From the NCBI RefSeq assembly GCF_001625695.1, contig NZ_AUXY01000053.1:62001-126000 (forward strand): DNA of 64,000 nt, written 5' to 3'. A program made the position numbers and the translations under genes. This stretch comes from Pseudoalteromonas luteoviolacea H33-S (GTDB taxonomy: Bacteria; Pseudomonadota; Gammaproteobacteria; Enterobacterales; Alteromonadaceae). Under the pieces are notes generated by a model. The model ran no database searches. It was not told the DNA's origin and worked only from the letters and a program-made list of their open reading frames with translations. This document shows, piece after piece, positions 25,656 to 33,173 of this stretch. Position 1 is the first letter of the stretch; every line of letters starts with the position of its first letter.

Positions 25656-26588
25656 ATGATTAAGCGTGTTTTAATTACAGGTGCAAACGCAGGCTTGGGT
25701 AAAGAAGCGGCTTTACAGCTAGCAGCACGCCCAGAGGTCGAAGTGGTTTATTTAGGCTGTCGAAATAAACACAAAGCCGCTGCTGCGCAACAAGAACTGG
25801 AGCAAATCACAGGACGGAACATCTTTGAGGTGCTGGAAATAGACGTTAGTGACATCGCTTCTGTTGAGCGTGCTGTACATGATTTACCGCAGAGTGTAGA
25901 TGCGCTCATCATGAACGCTGGTGGCACAGGTGGGAAGCGATTTTCAGCAATTAATAGCGCTGGCGTGACAGAGATCTTCGCGGTGAATTTACTTGGTCAT
26001 AGCGTACTAACAGAGAGGCTTTTAAAGTGTGGCAAGCTGACACAAGTCGCTGTTTATGCAGGCTCTGAGGCTGCCAGAGGAGTACCCGAAATGGGCATGC
26101 CCAGACCTAACTTAAGCACTTCATCTGTTGAGGAGTTTATGCGTATCTGTGATGGCTCCGCGTTTGCAAAAAACCAAGATGCCACAGCCCATTATGGCCC
26201 AATCAAATACATGGGCGCGCTGTGGATGTCAGCAATGGCGAGGCGTCATCCTCATATTAAGTTTGTGACAATGAGCCCAGGTGCGACCAAAGGCACTGAA
26301 GGGTTTAACACACTCCCGTTTTTTAAACAGTATGCAATGAAAGGCATGATGCAAGTCATGTTGTGGCTTGGCAAAGTACACCGAGTTGAGACAGGTTCAG
26401 CGCGTTACTTAACGGCCTTATTTGATGAGAATTTAGAGTCAGGCCGATTTTACGCCAGCAAAAAAGGACTAACCGGCGCACTTGATGCCCAGCACCATGT
26501 GTATCCGGATTTAGATAACCCACAGTTTCAAGACAACGCATTACTGGCGATTGAGCGTTTTGCTATTAAATTAAAACGCCCACAATGA
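25656..26588 (+). CDS. short-chain dehydrogenase/reductase (light-chain protochlorophyllide reductase-like SDR)
   Basis: A 310-residue NAD(P)-dependent oxidoreductase. The dinucleotide motif is ITGANAGLGKEAA (residues 6-18, the G-x3-G-x-G form), LIMNAGG is the N-A-G block near residue 89, and the catalytic Tyr-Lys is in HYGPIKYMG (Y-x3-K). The start follows AAAGGGG. Substrate is unknown. A decayed copy of its 3' end, with the same downstream hairpin, lies at 28541-28677, which shows that a second paralogue once existed in this region. Confidence 0.82.
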   Translation: MIKRVLITGANAGLGKEAALQLAARPEVEVVYLGCRNKHKAAAAQQELEQITGRNIFEVLEIDVSDIASVERAVHDLPQSVDALIMNAGGTGGKRFSAINSAGVTEIFAVNLLGHSVLTERLLKCGKLTQVAVYAGSEAARGVPEMGMPRPNLSTSSVEEFMRICDGSAFAKNQDATAHYGPIKYMGALWMSAMARRHPHIKFVTMSPGATKGTEGFNTLPFFKQYAMKGMMQVMLWLGKVHRVETGSARYLTALFDENLESGRFYASKKGLTGALDAQHHVYPDLDNPQFQDNALLAIERFAIKLKRPQ

Positions 26589-26595
26589 GTGGGCG
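26577..26595 (-). terminator. terminator of the minus-strand ICAG peptide gene
   Basis: CGCCCAC (26577-26583), loop AATGA, GTGGGCG (26589-26595). On the minus strand it is followed by TTTTAATTTAAT. The hairpin overlaps the 3' end of the convergent SDR gene, and an identical hairpin is found at the duplicated segment near 28628. Confidence 0.8.
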
Positions 26596-26607
26596 ATGTG
26601 TAGATGA

Positions 26608-26748
26608 TTATTTAGTTGGGAAGTATTCGTCAATGCGTTGCTGTCTAGGGCCAGAGCCTTTGAATTTTAATATACCTGCACAGATATGTGTAAGTAGCTT
26701 TTTATCCTTAATTAGCTGTTTTTGTTGCTTTATTTTTGCGTTTTGCAT
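26608..26748 (-). CDS. small peptide of the ICAG/KGSxPxQQ type (copy 2)
   Basis: A 46-residue peptide with AAGGA six bases before its ATG and a GC-rich terminator after its stop. It starts MQNAKIKQQKQLI, has HICAG at residues 21-25, then KGSGPRQQ (residues 30-37) and a short acidic-aromatic end (EYFPTK). The peptide at 27501-27668 shares KIKQ, LI, ICAG, KGSxPxQQ and a Tyr/Pro-containing end, so the two are paralogues. The ICAG may be a leader end or processing site. It is preceded by an 8-pair hairpin at 26772-26792. Role unknown; a secreted signal or bacteriocin-like peptide is a guess. Confidence 0.65.
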   Translation of the reverse strand: MQNAKIKQQKQLIKDKKLLTHICAGILKFKGSGPRQQRIDEYFPTK

Positions 26749-26771
26749 AGTCAGTCCTTCATGCTTTTTTT

Positions 26772-26792
26772 AAGGCGCAAAAGCTGCGCCTT
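26772..26792 (-). promoter_or_regulatory. hairpin upstream of the ICAG peptide gene
   Basis: AAGGCGCA (26772-26779), loop AAAGC, TGCGCCTT (26785-26792). It lies between the membrane protein gene stop (26895) and the peptide start (26748) on the minus strand. An A-run rather than a T-run follows in that direction, so it is more likely an mRNA processing or stability structure than a terminator. Confidence 0.5.
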
Positions 26793-26894
26793 TGTATTGG
26801 ATTATTCGGTAAACTTAATGTGAAGTCATTCACTATTAAAATAATCATCAACTCAGTAATAAAAATAAGAGCTAATCGTGTTTTTTAGCTAGCT

Positions 26895-27500
26895 TCATTC
26901 TTGCTCAACTGGGAGTGCTTCTTCTGAGCGGTGAGCATACACACTGGCGAACAAACAGATACTAGCTAAGCCAATTAAAATAGATTTGTAGATTTCAATA
27001 TTATAATACATATGGGTTATCTCCCAAAGATGGCGTACTTGATCTTCCGGAAACCCTAAGCGCTCTAAGTTACGTATGAAATTTTCGCCTAATGCGTATA
27101 GATCTACAAAGCAAAAAAGCATAAATACATAAAATAAGCTGTTTGCCATATCAAATAGCTTTGGCTCTTCTCTTAAGAAGTAGAGCGCTGACCTTCTGCA
27201 GTATAAGCAGATACATAAATTTATTATAAGTGAGAAGGAAAAATACCATATGTTTTCAGTAAAGCCTGTGTACTGCCCATATACGAAGTAATCTAATACG
27301 GTGGTTACAATGAGTTCCGCTAGCATAAACAGTAAAAGATATAGCAGAAAGACACTCATCTTAGGCAAATGAGCCGTTTTATAAAAAGCAAAAGCCAAGC
27401 ACACTATAAATATGATTGTTTCATAAACTGGTGTTTTCATACTGTAAACGGCAAAAACAACCACGGCAAAAATTAGCAATAGTTTAGTAAATGGTTTCAC
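26895..27500 (-). CDS. polytopic membrane protein of unknown function
   Basis: A 201-residue protein with six hydrophobic segments. Its GTG start comes directly after the TGA of the upstream peptide gene (TGA at 27503-27501, GTG at 27500-27498). The ribosome binding site AAGGAGG lies inside the last codons of the peptide, so the two are translated together. The loops are short; the longest lies between segments 5 and 6 (about residues 140-168, ENFIRNLERLGFPEDQVRH). No family was recognised. Its fixed coupling to a peptide gene and regulator suggests a receptor, exporter or immunity protein for that peptide, which is inference. Confidence 0.68.
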   Translation of the reverse strand: MKPFTKLLLIFAVVVFAVYSMKTPVYETIIFIVCLAFAFYKTAHLPKMSVFLLYLLLFMLAELIVTTVLDYFVYGQYTGFTENIWYFSFSLIINLCICLYCRRSALYFLREEPKLFDMANSLFYVFMLFCFVDLYALGENFIRNLERLGFPEDQVRHLWEITHMYYNIEIYKSILIGLASICLFASVYAHRSEEALPVEQE

Positions 27501-27668
27501 TCAACCTCCTTGGAAATCATCTGGAATAATCGTTACTGATGGGTAGTCAATGGCTACGCTTTGCTGTTTAGGTGCAGAGCCTTTACCCGTATTAACTCCT
27601 GCACATATCTGTTTAAGTTGCTCGTTATTGTTAATCAGGTGTTTTTGTTTTATTTTCATGTTTTTCAT
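27501..27668 (-). CDS. small peptide of the ICAG/KGSxPxQQ type (copy 1)
   Basis: A 55-residue peptide (ATG at 27668; a second ATG at 27659 would give 52). It has MKIKQKHLI at the start, QICAG at residues 21-25, KGSAPKQQ (residues 30-37), a YPSVTIIPDDF region and a final Q-G-G. Motif positions and spacing match the peptide at 26608-26748. Its first 38 bases overlap the end of the regulator gene and its stop touches the membrane protein start, so the three form one tight operon: regulator, peptide, membrane protein. This architecture resembles peptide signalling or toxin-immunity cassettes, but no homologue is recognised. Confidence 0.68.
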   Translation of the reverse strand: MKNMKIKQKHLINNNEQLKQICAGVNTGKGSAPKQQSVAIDYPSVTIIPDDFQGG

Positions 27669-27957
27669 CAGAGGCCTTTAATTCGGGTTCTTTTTCGATA
27701 CAAGCGTTATTGTATTTTCCAGCAACTCCAGCCATGGAGGCCAAAAAACCGTACACATCTATCTTACACCCATTGTGTAATTTAGTTAACACGCTTTGAG
27801 GAAACTCAGACGTCCCATTCAGGTAGTTATTCATTGTACTGCGTGACACACCCGCTTTTTTGCAGCCTTTTGACACAGAGCCTTGTTTTGCAATGAGTTC
27901 TTTCCTTACAAAGTGCCTCAGCTTTTCCCCGAATTTAAACGGGTCAATTTCATCCAT
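27631..27957 (-). CDS. small helix-turn-helix regulator
   Basis: A 108-residue protein. Residues 5-55 hold a helix-turn-helix (VSKGCKKAGVSRSTMNNYLNG, with the recognition helix SRSTMNNYLNG), close to lambda-repressor-like domains. The C-terminal third is acidic-basic and low in complexity (KEPELKASDEKHENKTKTPD), and its coding sequence is partly overlapped by the peptide gene. It is the first gene of the regulator-peptide-membrane protein operon and probably controls it. It is divergent from the XRE gene at 28123, with a 165-base shared promoter region. Confidence 0.7.
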   Translation of the reverse strand: MDEIDPFKFGEKLRHFVRKELIAKQGSVSKGCKKAGVSRSTMNNYLNGTSEFPQSVLTKLHNGCKIDVYGFLASMAGVAGKYNNACIEKEPELKASDEKHENKTKTPD

Positions 27958-28122
27958 AACCTAAACACCAGATTAAAAATTAAATGCATGTTAACTTCTT
28001 GTATTTGTTTTATCAACAAGTGTTGGTGGTGGTAATTGTAATAAAGTTGTCCAGATTCTGGAACACGGGTTCTGTTAAATTGTGTGTACTCATTATTTTA
28101 TAAGGTTTGAAAGGAAATCATC

Positions 28123-28443
28123 ATGACCCTTAAATATGTTATCGAATCTAACACCAAAACGAATAAAAGCTTTATACACAACAGACCTGTTAGGCAAATG
28201 CGTGTGTCGCAGTTTAAAATGAATATGCAAAAATCAATTCGCCGATTAAGAAAAAGCAAAAAATTAACGCAAAGGCAGCTTGGTAATATTTTGGGTGTTG
28301 ATCAGGCTACTATCAGCAATTTTGAGAGTGGTAAAACGATTATGACTTTAGATCTTGCTTATGAGCTTATTCTCGTTTTTGGCTGTGATTTTTATATTGA
28401 GTGTGATTTATCCGGGATTATGAGTTTACCTAAAGCCAGTTAG
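28123..28443 (+). CDS. XRE-family transcriptional regulator
   Basis: A 106-residue protein with AAAGGAAA seven bases before ATG. The helix-turn-helix is plain: LRKSKKLTQRQLGNILGVDQATISNFESGK (residues about 41-70 in two halves, with Q-x3-G-N-x-L-G-V-D-Q-A-T-I-S-N-F-E-S-G), followed by a dimerisation helix (LAYELILVFGCDFYIECDL). The HipB-like C-terminus suggests an antitoxin- or phage-repressor-like role, but no toxin adjoins it. It is divergent from the regulator at 27631-27957, and the two may repress each other. Confidence 0.82.
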   Translation: MTLKYVIESNTKTNKSFIHNRPVRQMRVSQFKMNMQKSIRRLRKSKKLTQRQLGNILGVDQATISNFESGKTIMTLDLAYELILVFGCDFYIECDLSGIMSLPKAS

Positions 28444-28540
28444 CAATATATTCAATCTTGTCTAAATAGACCTGTGCAAATACATTATAAAGGACAAGTG
28501 CTCGAGATAATTAATAGTCGACGTCATATTGTGGCAAGAG

Positions 28541-28677
28541 CATCATGTGTTTGCTGATCTAGATAACCCACAATTTCAAGACAATGCGCTACTGGCGATT
28601 GAGCGCTTCAGTGTTAAATAAAATAAAACGCCCACAATGAGTGGGCGATGTGTAAAAGGTTATTTTGCAGGGAAGTA
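28541..28677. pseudogene. decayed copy of the SDR 3' end plus terminator and peptide tail
   Basis: This segment aligns with 26497-26630: HHV..DLDNPQFQDNALLAIERF.. then stop (28541-28621), the same CGCCCAC-AATGA-GTGGGCG hairpin, and a tail matching the end of the minus-strand ICAG peptide (YFPAK-stop against YFPTK-stop). Most SDR differences are synonymous, so the copy was once a coding paralogue. Everything upstream of HHV and nearly all of the peptide are gone. It abuts the NfeD gene at 28678. Confidence 0.75.
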
Positions 28678-29133
28678 TCATTCAGCAGGTGCGACCCACA
28701 GTACGCCGACAGATTTTTCGACGACCTTCACTTGTACGCCTTTTTCGATTTCCGTTTTACTTTTTAATTGCCATTGAATGCCTGAGTATTGATAAAAGAC
28801 TGGGCTTTCATTATTCAGATCTTGCTCTAGCGTAAAACTAATCTCTGCAAAATCACTGTCTACTTTTTTGCTATCTTGTTGTGATTGCATTGCTTTGAGC
28901 GGTTTCCATAACACACCAGCAAGCAAGGCTGTCAGCACACCATTGATCCATGCGGCATTTAATAAACTTGGCTCAACGAGCCCAAAGTACATAAATACGC
29001 CGCTGGTGATAAGGGACAAACCTAAGAAAAACAGCACAAAGGTTGCAAACCCCAAGACAATGACTTCAATGCAAAGTGCAACTAAGCCAAATATTATGAG
29101 TGCTTGAGGCAGATTGTCGGTTATAAACGTCAT
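28678..29133 (-). CDS. NfeD family membrane protein
   Basis: A 151-residue protein with three membrane helices (residues about 8-100; IIFGLVALCIEVIVLGFATF and following) and a C-terminal OB-fold domain (about 100-151; WQLKSKTEIEKGVQVKVVEKSVGVLWV), the short NfeD (NfeD1b) arrangement. It lies three bases after the SPFH gene on the same strand, the usual partner in this gene pair. The pair is thought to organise membrane microdomains or protect the membrane. The partners are conserved across bacteria. Confidence 0.85.
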   Translation of the reverse strand: MTFITDNLPQALIIFGLVALCIEVIVLGFATFVLFFLGLSLITSGVFMYFGLVEPSLLNAAWINGVLTALLAGVLWKPLKAMQSQQDSKKVDSDFAEISFTLEQDLNNESPVFYQYSGIQWQLKSKTEIEKGVQVKVVEKSVGVLWVAPAE

Positions 29134-29136
29134 AAC

Positions 29137-30090
29137 TTACCCATTTTTCTTGCTATTTAATGTATTAATTATAGACATTCCCTGCGCCACAAGAGAGCTT
29201 GCATCAGTGCCGTTGTCAGGGAGCAGTACAACTGAAGACTCTTTTGCGATGGCTTCTTTCGCAGAGATTGCTTTAGTGGCTAAGTCAAGTTGTATGGCTT
29301 TTTGACCTTCTTCAGTATTGGCTGCTTCACCGACTTTTTTAAGTGCATCAGCTTGTGCTTCTGCAACGGCTATGATGGCTTTGGCTTCACCTTCTGCTTT
29401 GAGAATTTGCTCGGCTTTTTCAGCTTCTGCGGCTAATACTTGTGCTTGCTTTTTACCCTCAGCAACATTTATTTCGGCTTGACGGTCGCCTTCAGACTCT
29501 AAAATCTGCGCACGTTTAACACGCTCTGCTTTCATTTGCGCTTCCATGGCTTCCATCACAGAATTTGGCGGCACAATATCTTTAATTTCATAACGAAGGA
29601 CTTGAATACCCCAAGGTTCAGACGCTGCATTGATAGCTGTAACAATATTGGTATTGAGCATGTCACGTTCTTCAAACGTTTTATCCAGTTCCATTTTACC
29701 CAGCTCACTACGCATAGTCGTTTGCGCTAATTGCGTCACCGCAAAAACATAATCATCAACGCCGTACGTTGCTTTGTATGGATCAAGTACCCTGAAGTAA
29801 AGTACCCCGTCAACCACAAGCGAGATGTTGTCGCGGGTGATCGCTGATTGAGAAGGCACATCGGTCGCTTGCTCTTTCAAGCTTCTATCGGCAGCGACTT
29901 GATCGATAAAAGGGATAATAAAATTTAAACCGGCTTCTTTGGTTGATTGATATTTACCAAAACGCTCAATTATCCAAGCGCGATTTTGCGGTACAAATTT
30001 AATTGAACCTTTTAAGATAAAAATGACAAAAATTAGCAGTACAGCTTCGATGGTGAACAAAAAGTTCAGTATTGTCGTGACTGGATCCAT
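29137..30090 (-). CDS. SPFH/band-7 (stomatin-like, QmcA-type) membrane protein
   Basis: A 317-residue protein. One N-terminal membrane helix (residues 7-26) is followed by the SPFH domain (RAWIIERFGKYQSTKEAGLNFI through PWGIQVLRYEIKDI, residues about 35-175) and a long Ala/Glu-rich coiled coil (KAERVKRAQILESEGDRQ... AEAQADALKKVGEA) used for ring assembly. The C-terminal part reads KESSVVLLPDNGTDASSLVAQGMS, typical of the QmcA/paraslipin group. It is the upstream member of the operon with nfeD. Proteins of this type form large membrane rings and modulate FtsH-type proteolysis. Confidence 0.9.
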   Translation of the reverse strand: MDPVTTILNFLFTIEAVLLIFVIFILKGSIKFVPQNRAWIIERFGKYQSTKEAGLNFIIPFIDQVAADRSLKEQATDVPSQSAITRDNISLVVDGVLYFRVLDPYKATYGVDDYVFAVTQLAQTTMRSELGKMELDKTFEERDMLNTNIVTAINAASEPWGIQVLRYEIKDIVPPNSVMEAMEAQMKAERVKRAQILESEGDRQAEINVAEGKKQAQVLAAEAEKAEQILKAEGEAKAIIAVAEAQADALKKVGEAANTEEGQKAIQLDLATKAISAKEAIAKESSVVLLPDNGTDASSLVAQGMSIINTLNSKKNG

Positions 30091-30291
30091 AAAGTTACAT
30101 TCCTTATTAATAGTCTTATCTATACCATAACACGATGTCGGTAAGAGTTAAATTTAACTGTTTAGGCTGATGTAGTTATACTTATTTTTCTGCAGAAAAT
30201 AACAAGTGTACGCGCTTGTTTGTCATTATTTTGTTATAAAAATTACCTATCCTAGATACTACAGCAGAACATATTTTTTGAGGTATCGACA

Positions 30292-30912
30292 TTGACCGCG
30301 CAGTACTACGAGCAGAATGCACTTAAGTTAGCCAAGCTCTATCAGTCAGACAGTTTCGAATCATTGCATGCAAATTGGCTAACTCATCTAACGCCTTATT
30401 TTAACCGGCAAAAGTTACAATTTCTGGATATTGGTGCTGGTGCGGGCAGGGATGCAAAATTCATAGTCGAACAGAGCCAAGGCGCCGAAGTTGTTGCAGT
30501 AGAACCCGTCAGTTCAATCAATAGATTAGGTCAAGCTTACACGAGAGATTTACCCATTGTATGGCTTAGAGATGAGTTGCCATGCCTATACGAGGTAAAA
30601 AAGAAATTTGAAGCATTTGATGTGATTTTGGTCAGCTCAGTTTTTAACTATCTAGATGATAGCGCTTGTGTTCAAGCACTCTTAACAATTAGGCAGTTGC
30701 TTAAACCTCAAGGGTTATTGATAGTGAAACTAAGGCACTGTAATGACAGTGCGCATCTGAAAGAGCGTGGGTTGACGAATATAGACATCGACACATTATC
30801 TATCATGGCGCACAGTGCAGATCTCGAGTTAGAGCTCACCACTGCTCAAGAGCCTGATGCGCAAGGTCGTGTGCATACAAGATGGCAAACTCTACTATTT
30901 AAGCCTATTTAA
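30292..30912 (+). CDS. class I SAM-dependent methyltransferase
   Basis: A 206-residue protein with a TTG start; the N-terminus (TAQYYEQNALKLAKLYQSDSFESLH) matches other members, so the start is accepted although its ribosome binding site is weak (GAGG, nine bases away). SAM-binding motif I is LDIGAGAGRDAKF (residues about 44-56), motif II is acidic VVAVEPVSS, and FDVILVSSVFNYL is the motif III region. The family includes tellurite-resistance-like and small-molecule methylases; the substrate is unknown. It converges with nudB, with only 24 bases between the stops. Confidence 0.78.
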   Translation: MTAQYYEQNALKLAKLYQSDSFESLHANWLTHLTPYFNRQKLQFLDIGAGAGRDAKFIVEQSQGAEVVAVEPVSSINRLGQAYTRDLPIVWLRDELPCLYEVKKKFEAFDVILVSSVFNYLDDSACVQALLTIRQLLKPQGLLIVKLRHCNDSAHLKERGLTNIDIDTLSIMAHSADLELELTTAQEPDAQGRVHTRWQTLLFKPI

Positions 30913-30936
30913 TGATGAGTAGGCTGATAACGCGTT

Positions 30937-31377
30937 TTAGATAGCAAGGATTTCTTTTTTGTTACTCGCCGACCACACTTTGTTGGCTGCGCTTTGTTGG
31001 TTTAGCCAAATATAGTCAGTGTGTTCTTCATCACACAAGGTGACTTGCACATCATTCGGGACGCAAACACTAAACACATGTTCTGAGTTTATTTTGGCGT
31101 TGCTTTCATACCGGTGGCGCCATTGAGGCCTGATCTCGTACTGATTGATGCTGTTATGTTGCTTAATTTTGATGCCCAAAGCATGGGCGTCTATACCGGT
31201 TTCTTCTTTTAATTCTCGATACGCTGTAGTGAGCGGCTCTTCCCCTCTGTCTATACCGCCTGTTACAGACTGCCAAAATTCAGGGTCATCTTTTCTTTGT
31301 AAAATTAAAAATTGCTTATTTTGATTGTAAATAACGACAAGGACAGATAACGGTTGGCGTAACATTATATTTTCCAT
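30937..31377 (-). CDS. nudB: dihydroneopterin triphosphate diphosphatase (NudB-like Nudix hydrolase)
   Basis: A 146-residue Nudix hydrolase. The Nudix box is G-x5-E-x7-R-E-L-x-E-E-x-G: GGIDRGEEPLTTAYRELKEETG (22 residues, in two halves here). Flanking RPQWRHRYESN and FWQSVTG are the diagnostic blocks of NudB, which removes pyrophosphate from dihydroneopterin triphosphate in folate synthesis. Start choice: MENIMLRQPLSVLVV places the Pro-Leu-Ser at the position usual for NudB; the second ATG at 31365 is also possible. The frame is open further upstream through a terminator, so a longer protein is unlikely. Confidence 0.82.
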   Translation of the reverse strand: MENIMLRQPLSVLVVIYNQNKQFLILQRKDDPEFWQSVTGGIDRGEEPLTTAYRELKEETGIDAHALGIKIKQHNSINQYEIRPQWRHRYESNAKINSEHVFSVCVPNDVQVTLCDEEHTDYIWLNQQSAANKVWSASNKKEILAI

Positions 31378-31454
31378 AGGTGTAAGTACCATTTTATTAT
31401 ACCAAGTGATACGTACAACCGTGAGCTTTTGGGCATCTCTCCCATAAAAAAGAC

Positions 31455-31481
31455 AAAAAAAAGGCAGGCCAAACGCCTGCC
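31455..31481 (-). terminator. strong Rho-independent terminator (minus strand)
   Basis: GGCAGGC (31463-31469), loop CAAAC, GCCTGCC (31475-31481), followed on the minus strand by eight T. It lies 78 bases upstream of the nudB start on the same strand, so it ends something other than nudB. Confidence 0.85.
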
Positions 31482-31602
31482 CAATCTCCAATAGCAATAA
31501 ACTTTGCCAAGGAAATACCCAATAAACCAACATCCTTATCAGTAAGCTCTACTTCTCGGGAGTTCTAGGAGCCACTTAATTAAGTGGTGTCTCCAAAGGA
31601 AC
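31455..31602 (-). ncRNA. candidate small RNA with its own promoter and terminator
   Basis: On the minus strand, TTTACA (31637-31632) and TAGGAT (31614-31609) are spaced by 17 bases and would start a transcript near 31602. It ends at a strong terminator: GGGCAGGC, loop, GCCTGCC followed by eight T (stem 31463-31469 / 31475-31481). Inside are a palindrome CCACTTAATTAAGTGG (31572-31587) and several GGA triplets (AAGGATG, TTGGAGA), as in CsrA/RsmA-binding RNAs. About 148 bases. The alternative is a leader of nudB that ends early. Confidence 0.4.
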
Positions 31603-32052
31603 AACCTCATCCTACATGGATGTATTCAAAATGTAAACTGTTTTGGCGTTAAAATTTATACTTGTGTTAATTTTGTATATTTTGTTTATAAAATTTGCAC
31701 TTTTATGCGTTTATTCATATGGCCATTAAAAAGCCAATAATTACAGTCGAGTATAAATTAAGGTTGAAGAGTTATTGTATTTTTCCCTTTAATAGGTAAA
31801 ATTCGCTAATAATTAAGATAATGATTTTAAATGAATTTTATTTTTATCATTAAAGTGTAATTTTCTTTTTAGTTTTGGTTTGTAAAATAATTGTTTTTTT
31901 TGGTCTGGTTCTGCCAGTTTGAAAATCTGACTTATTGGCTCTTGACTGGCATTCAGACAAGCGCTGCATAACTGGGTAAATTTTTAACTTAACTTGGATT
32001 TCGTTATGTTCTATACCATGCTTAGACGGGACTGAAATAAAATACTGGCATT

Positions 32053-33099
32053 ATGTTTATAGCATTTTGGTTATCTGTGGTTGTTGTGATGTCGCCAAGC
32101 GAAATGTTCATGACCCTCAATCAATTAAAAGAACTCAATAGCAAGAATCCGCAGCACGCTGCACACGTTTTTAGTACTGTAAAATCAAGGTTGCCTAAAA
32201 AGCCAAGCCGAGGACTCCTCGAATTATACCTTGTTGGCTTAGAGGCGGGAGTCCGAGTGGAAGATGCGGATATTGTCCAGCATATTGTGACTGTGCTTGA
32301 AAGTGACCAGTGGAAAGAGACGGTTGAGGGGGCTGAACTTGATATTGCAACCGCTGTCGCCATTTATCACAGGCGAATTCACGATTATGCCTATGCAGAG
32401 ATCTTAAACGAGTGTGCTATATCTTATGCTGCTGATCCAAAAGAGTTTGCCAGAGTGGCGAATAACATGGCTGTGGTGTATCGATACAGTGGGCAGCCAG
32501 AAAAAGCGCAAAATATTTTGAATGAATCCCTGATGCTGGCTGAAGATAGGGAAATTGTTGCCAACATAAAAAATAACTTGGGCAATATTTATTTTGATCA
32601 AAAGAAATATCGTCATGCTCAACTTATGTATATTCGAGCATTTCGTTATCATTCAGAAGTAGGGCAATCGGGTTATGCAGCTGGTACCGGGCTTAACTTG
32701 TTAAATACCCAAATATTTTTAGGCGACTGGCCGAGCTTTGAACGCTACCGCGCATCTGTTGCGTTAGAAGTGAAGCAGAGCGGGCAAGATATGTTTAAGT
32801 TTTTTTTCATGTGGCAAACTTATCTCAATGAGCACCTGAATTATGATACTCCTTTATCTGAAAAGAAAGTCTCAACGTTAATTGATACAATCCCACTATT
32901 GCTTAAGAGTGAACTAGGGCCATCTTTGGCTTATTATTCGAGTTTATTTCAAAACGATAGATTACGCAGCACACTTCTTAGTCAACTTGAAAAAACACCG
33001 GATATCAAGTCAGTACAAGAACCCAATGGCACTCGGGTTAAGCTTGAAAGACTTTGCACGACTAGAATAATTGCAAAAAATCACTATTTCAATCGTTAA
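32053..33099 (+). CDS. TPR-repeat protein
   Basis: A 348-residue protein with a short hydrophobic N-terminus (residues 1-18, MFIAFWLSVVVVMSPSE), which may be a signal peptide or an artefact of the start. Residues about 110-215 contain three to four tetratricopeptide-like units (YAEILNECAISYA, ARVANNMAVVYRYSGQPEKAQ, IKNNLGNIYFDQKKYRHAQ, YIRAFRYHSE), which make protein-protein contacts. No enzymatic domain was recognised. It precedes the M6 protease gene by 74 bases on the same strand and may act with it, for example in its export or control. Confidence 0.68.
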   Translation: MFIAFWLSVVVVMSPSEMFMTLNQLKELNSKNPQHAAHVFSTVKSRLPKKPSRGLLELYLVGLEAGVRVEDADIVQHIVTVLESDQWKETVEGAELDIATAVAIYHRRIHDYAYAEILNECAISYAADPKEFARVANNMAVVYRYSGQPEKAQNILNESLMLAEDREIVANIKNNLGNIYFDQKKYRHAQLMYIRAFRYHSEVGQSGYAAGTGLNLLNTQIFLGDWPSFERYRASVALEVKQSGQDMFKFFFMWQTYLNEHLNYDTPLSEKKVSTLIDTIPLLLKSELGPSLAYYSSLFQNDRLRSTLLSQLEKTPDIKSVQEPNGTRVKLERLCTTRIIAKNHYFNR

Positions 33100-33173
33100 T
33101 ATAAATTGTCATTGGTTAAATTTTGATTAATAATTTAGTTTCCTATTTCGGAAAATATGTAAAGGAAACTATA

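Larger units (their letters stand above)
31378..32052. other. intergenic region holding a possible minus-strand small RNA
   Basis: About 675 bases without a gene. The left part holds a terminator, palindrome and promoter-like elements described as a candidate small RNA. The right part (31660-32050) is very AT-rich and must contain the promoter of the TPR protein; nothing else was recognised there. Confidence 0.5.

Noticed and set aside
24162..26588. Treating SRPBCC, AraC-type regulator and SDR as one operon
   Set aside because: A strong terminator lies after the AraC-type gene, so the SDR is probably separately transcribed.
31378..31533. N-terminal extension of nudB through the terminator
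   Set aside because: The extra residues read through a strong terminator hairpin and are unlike NudB N-termini; the start at 31377 fits the family.
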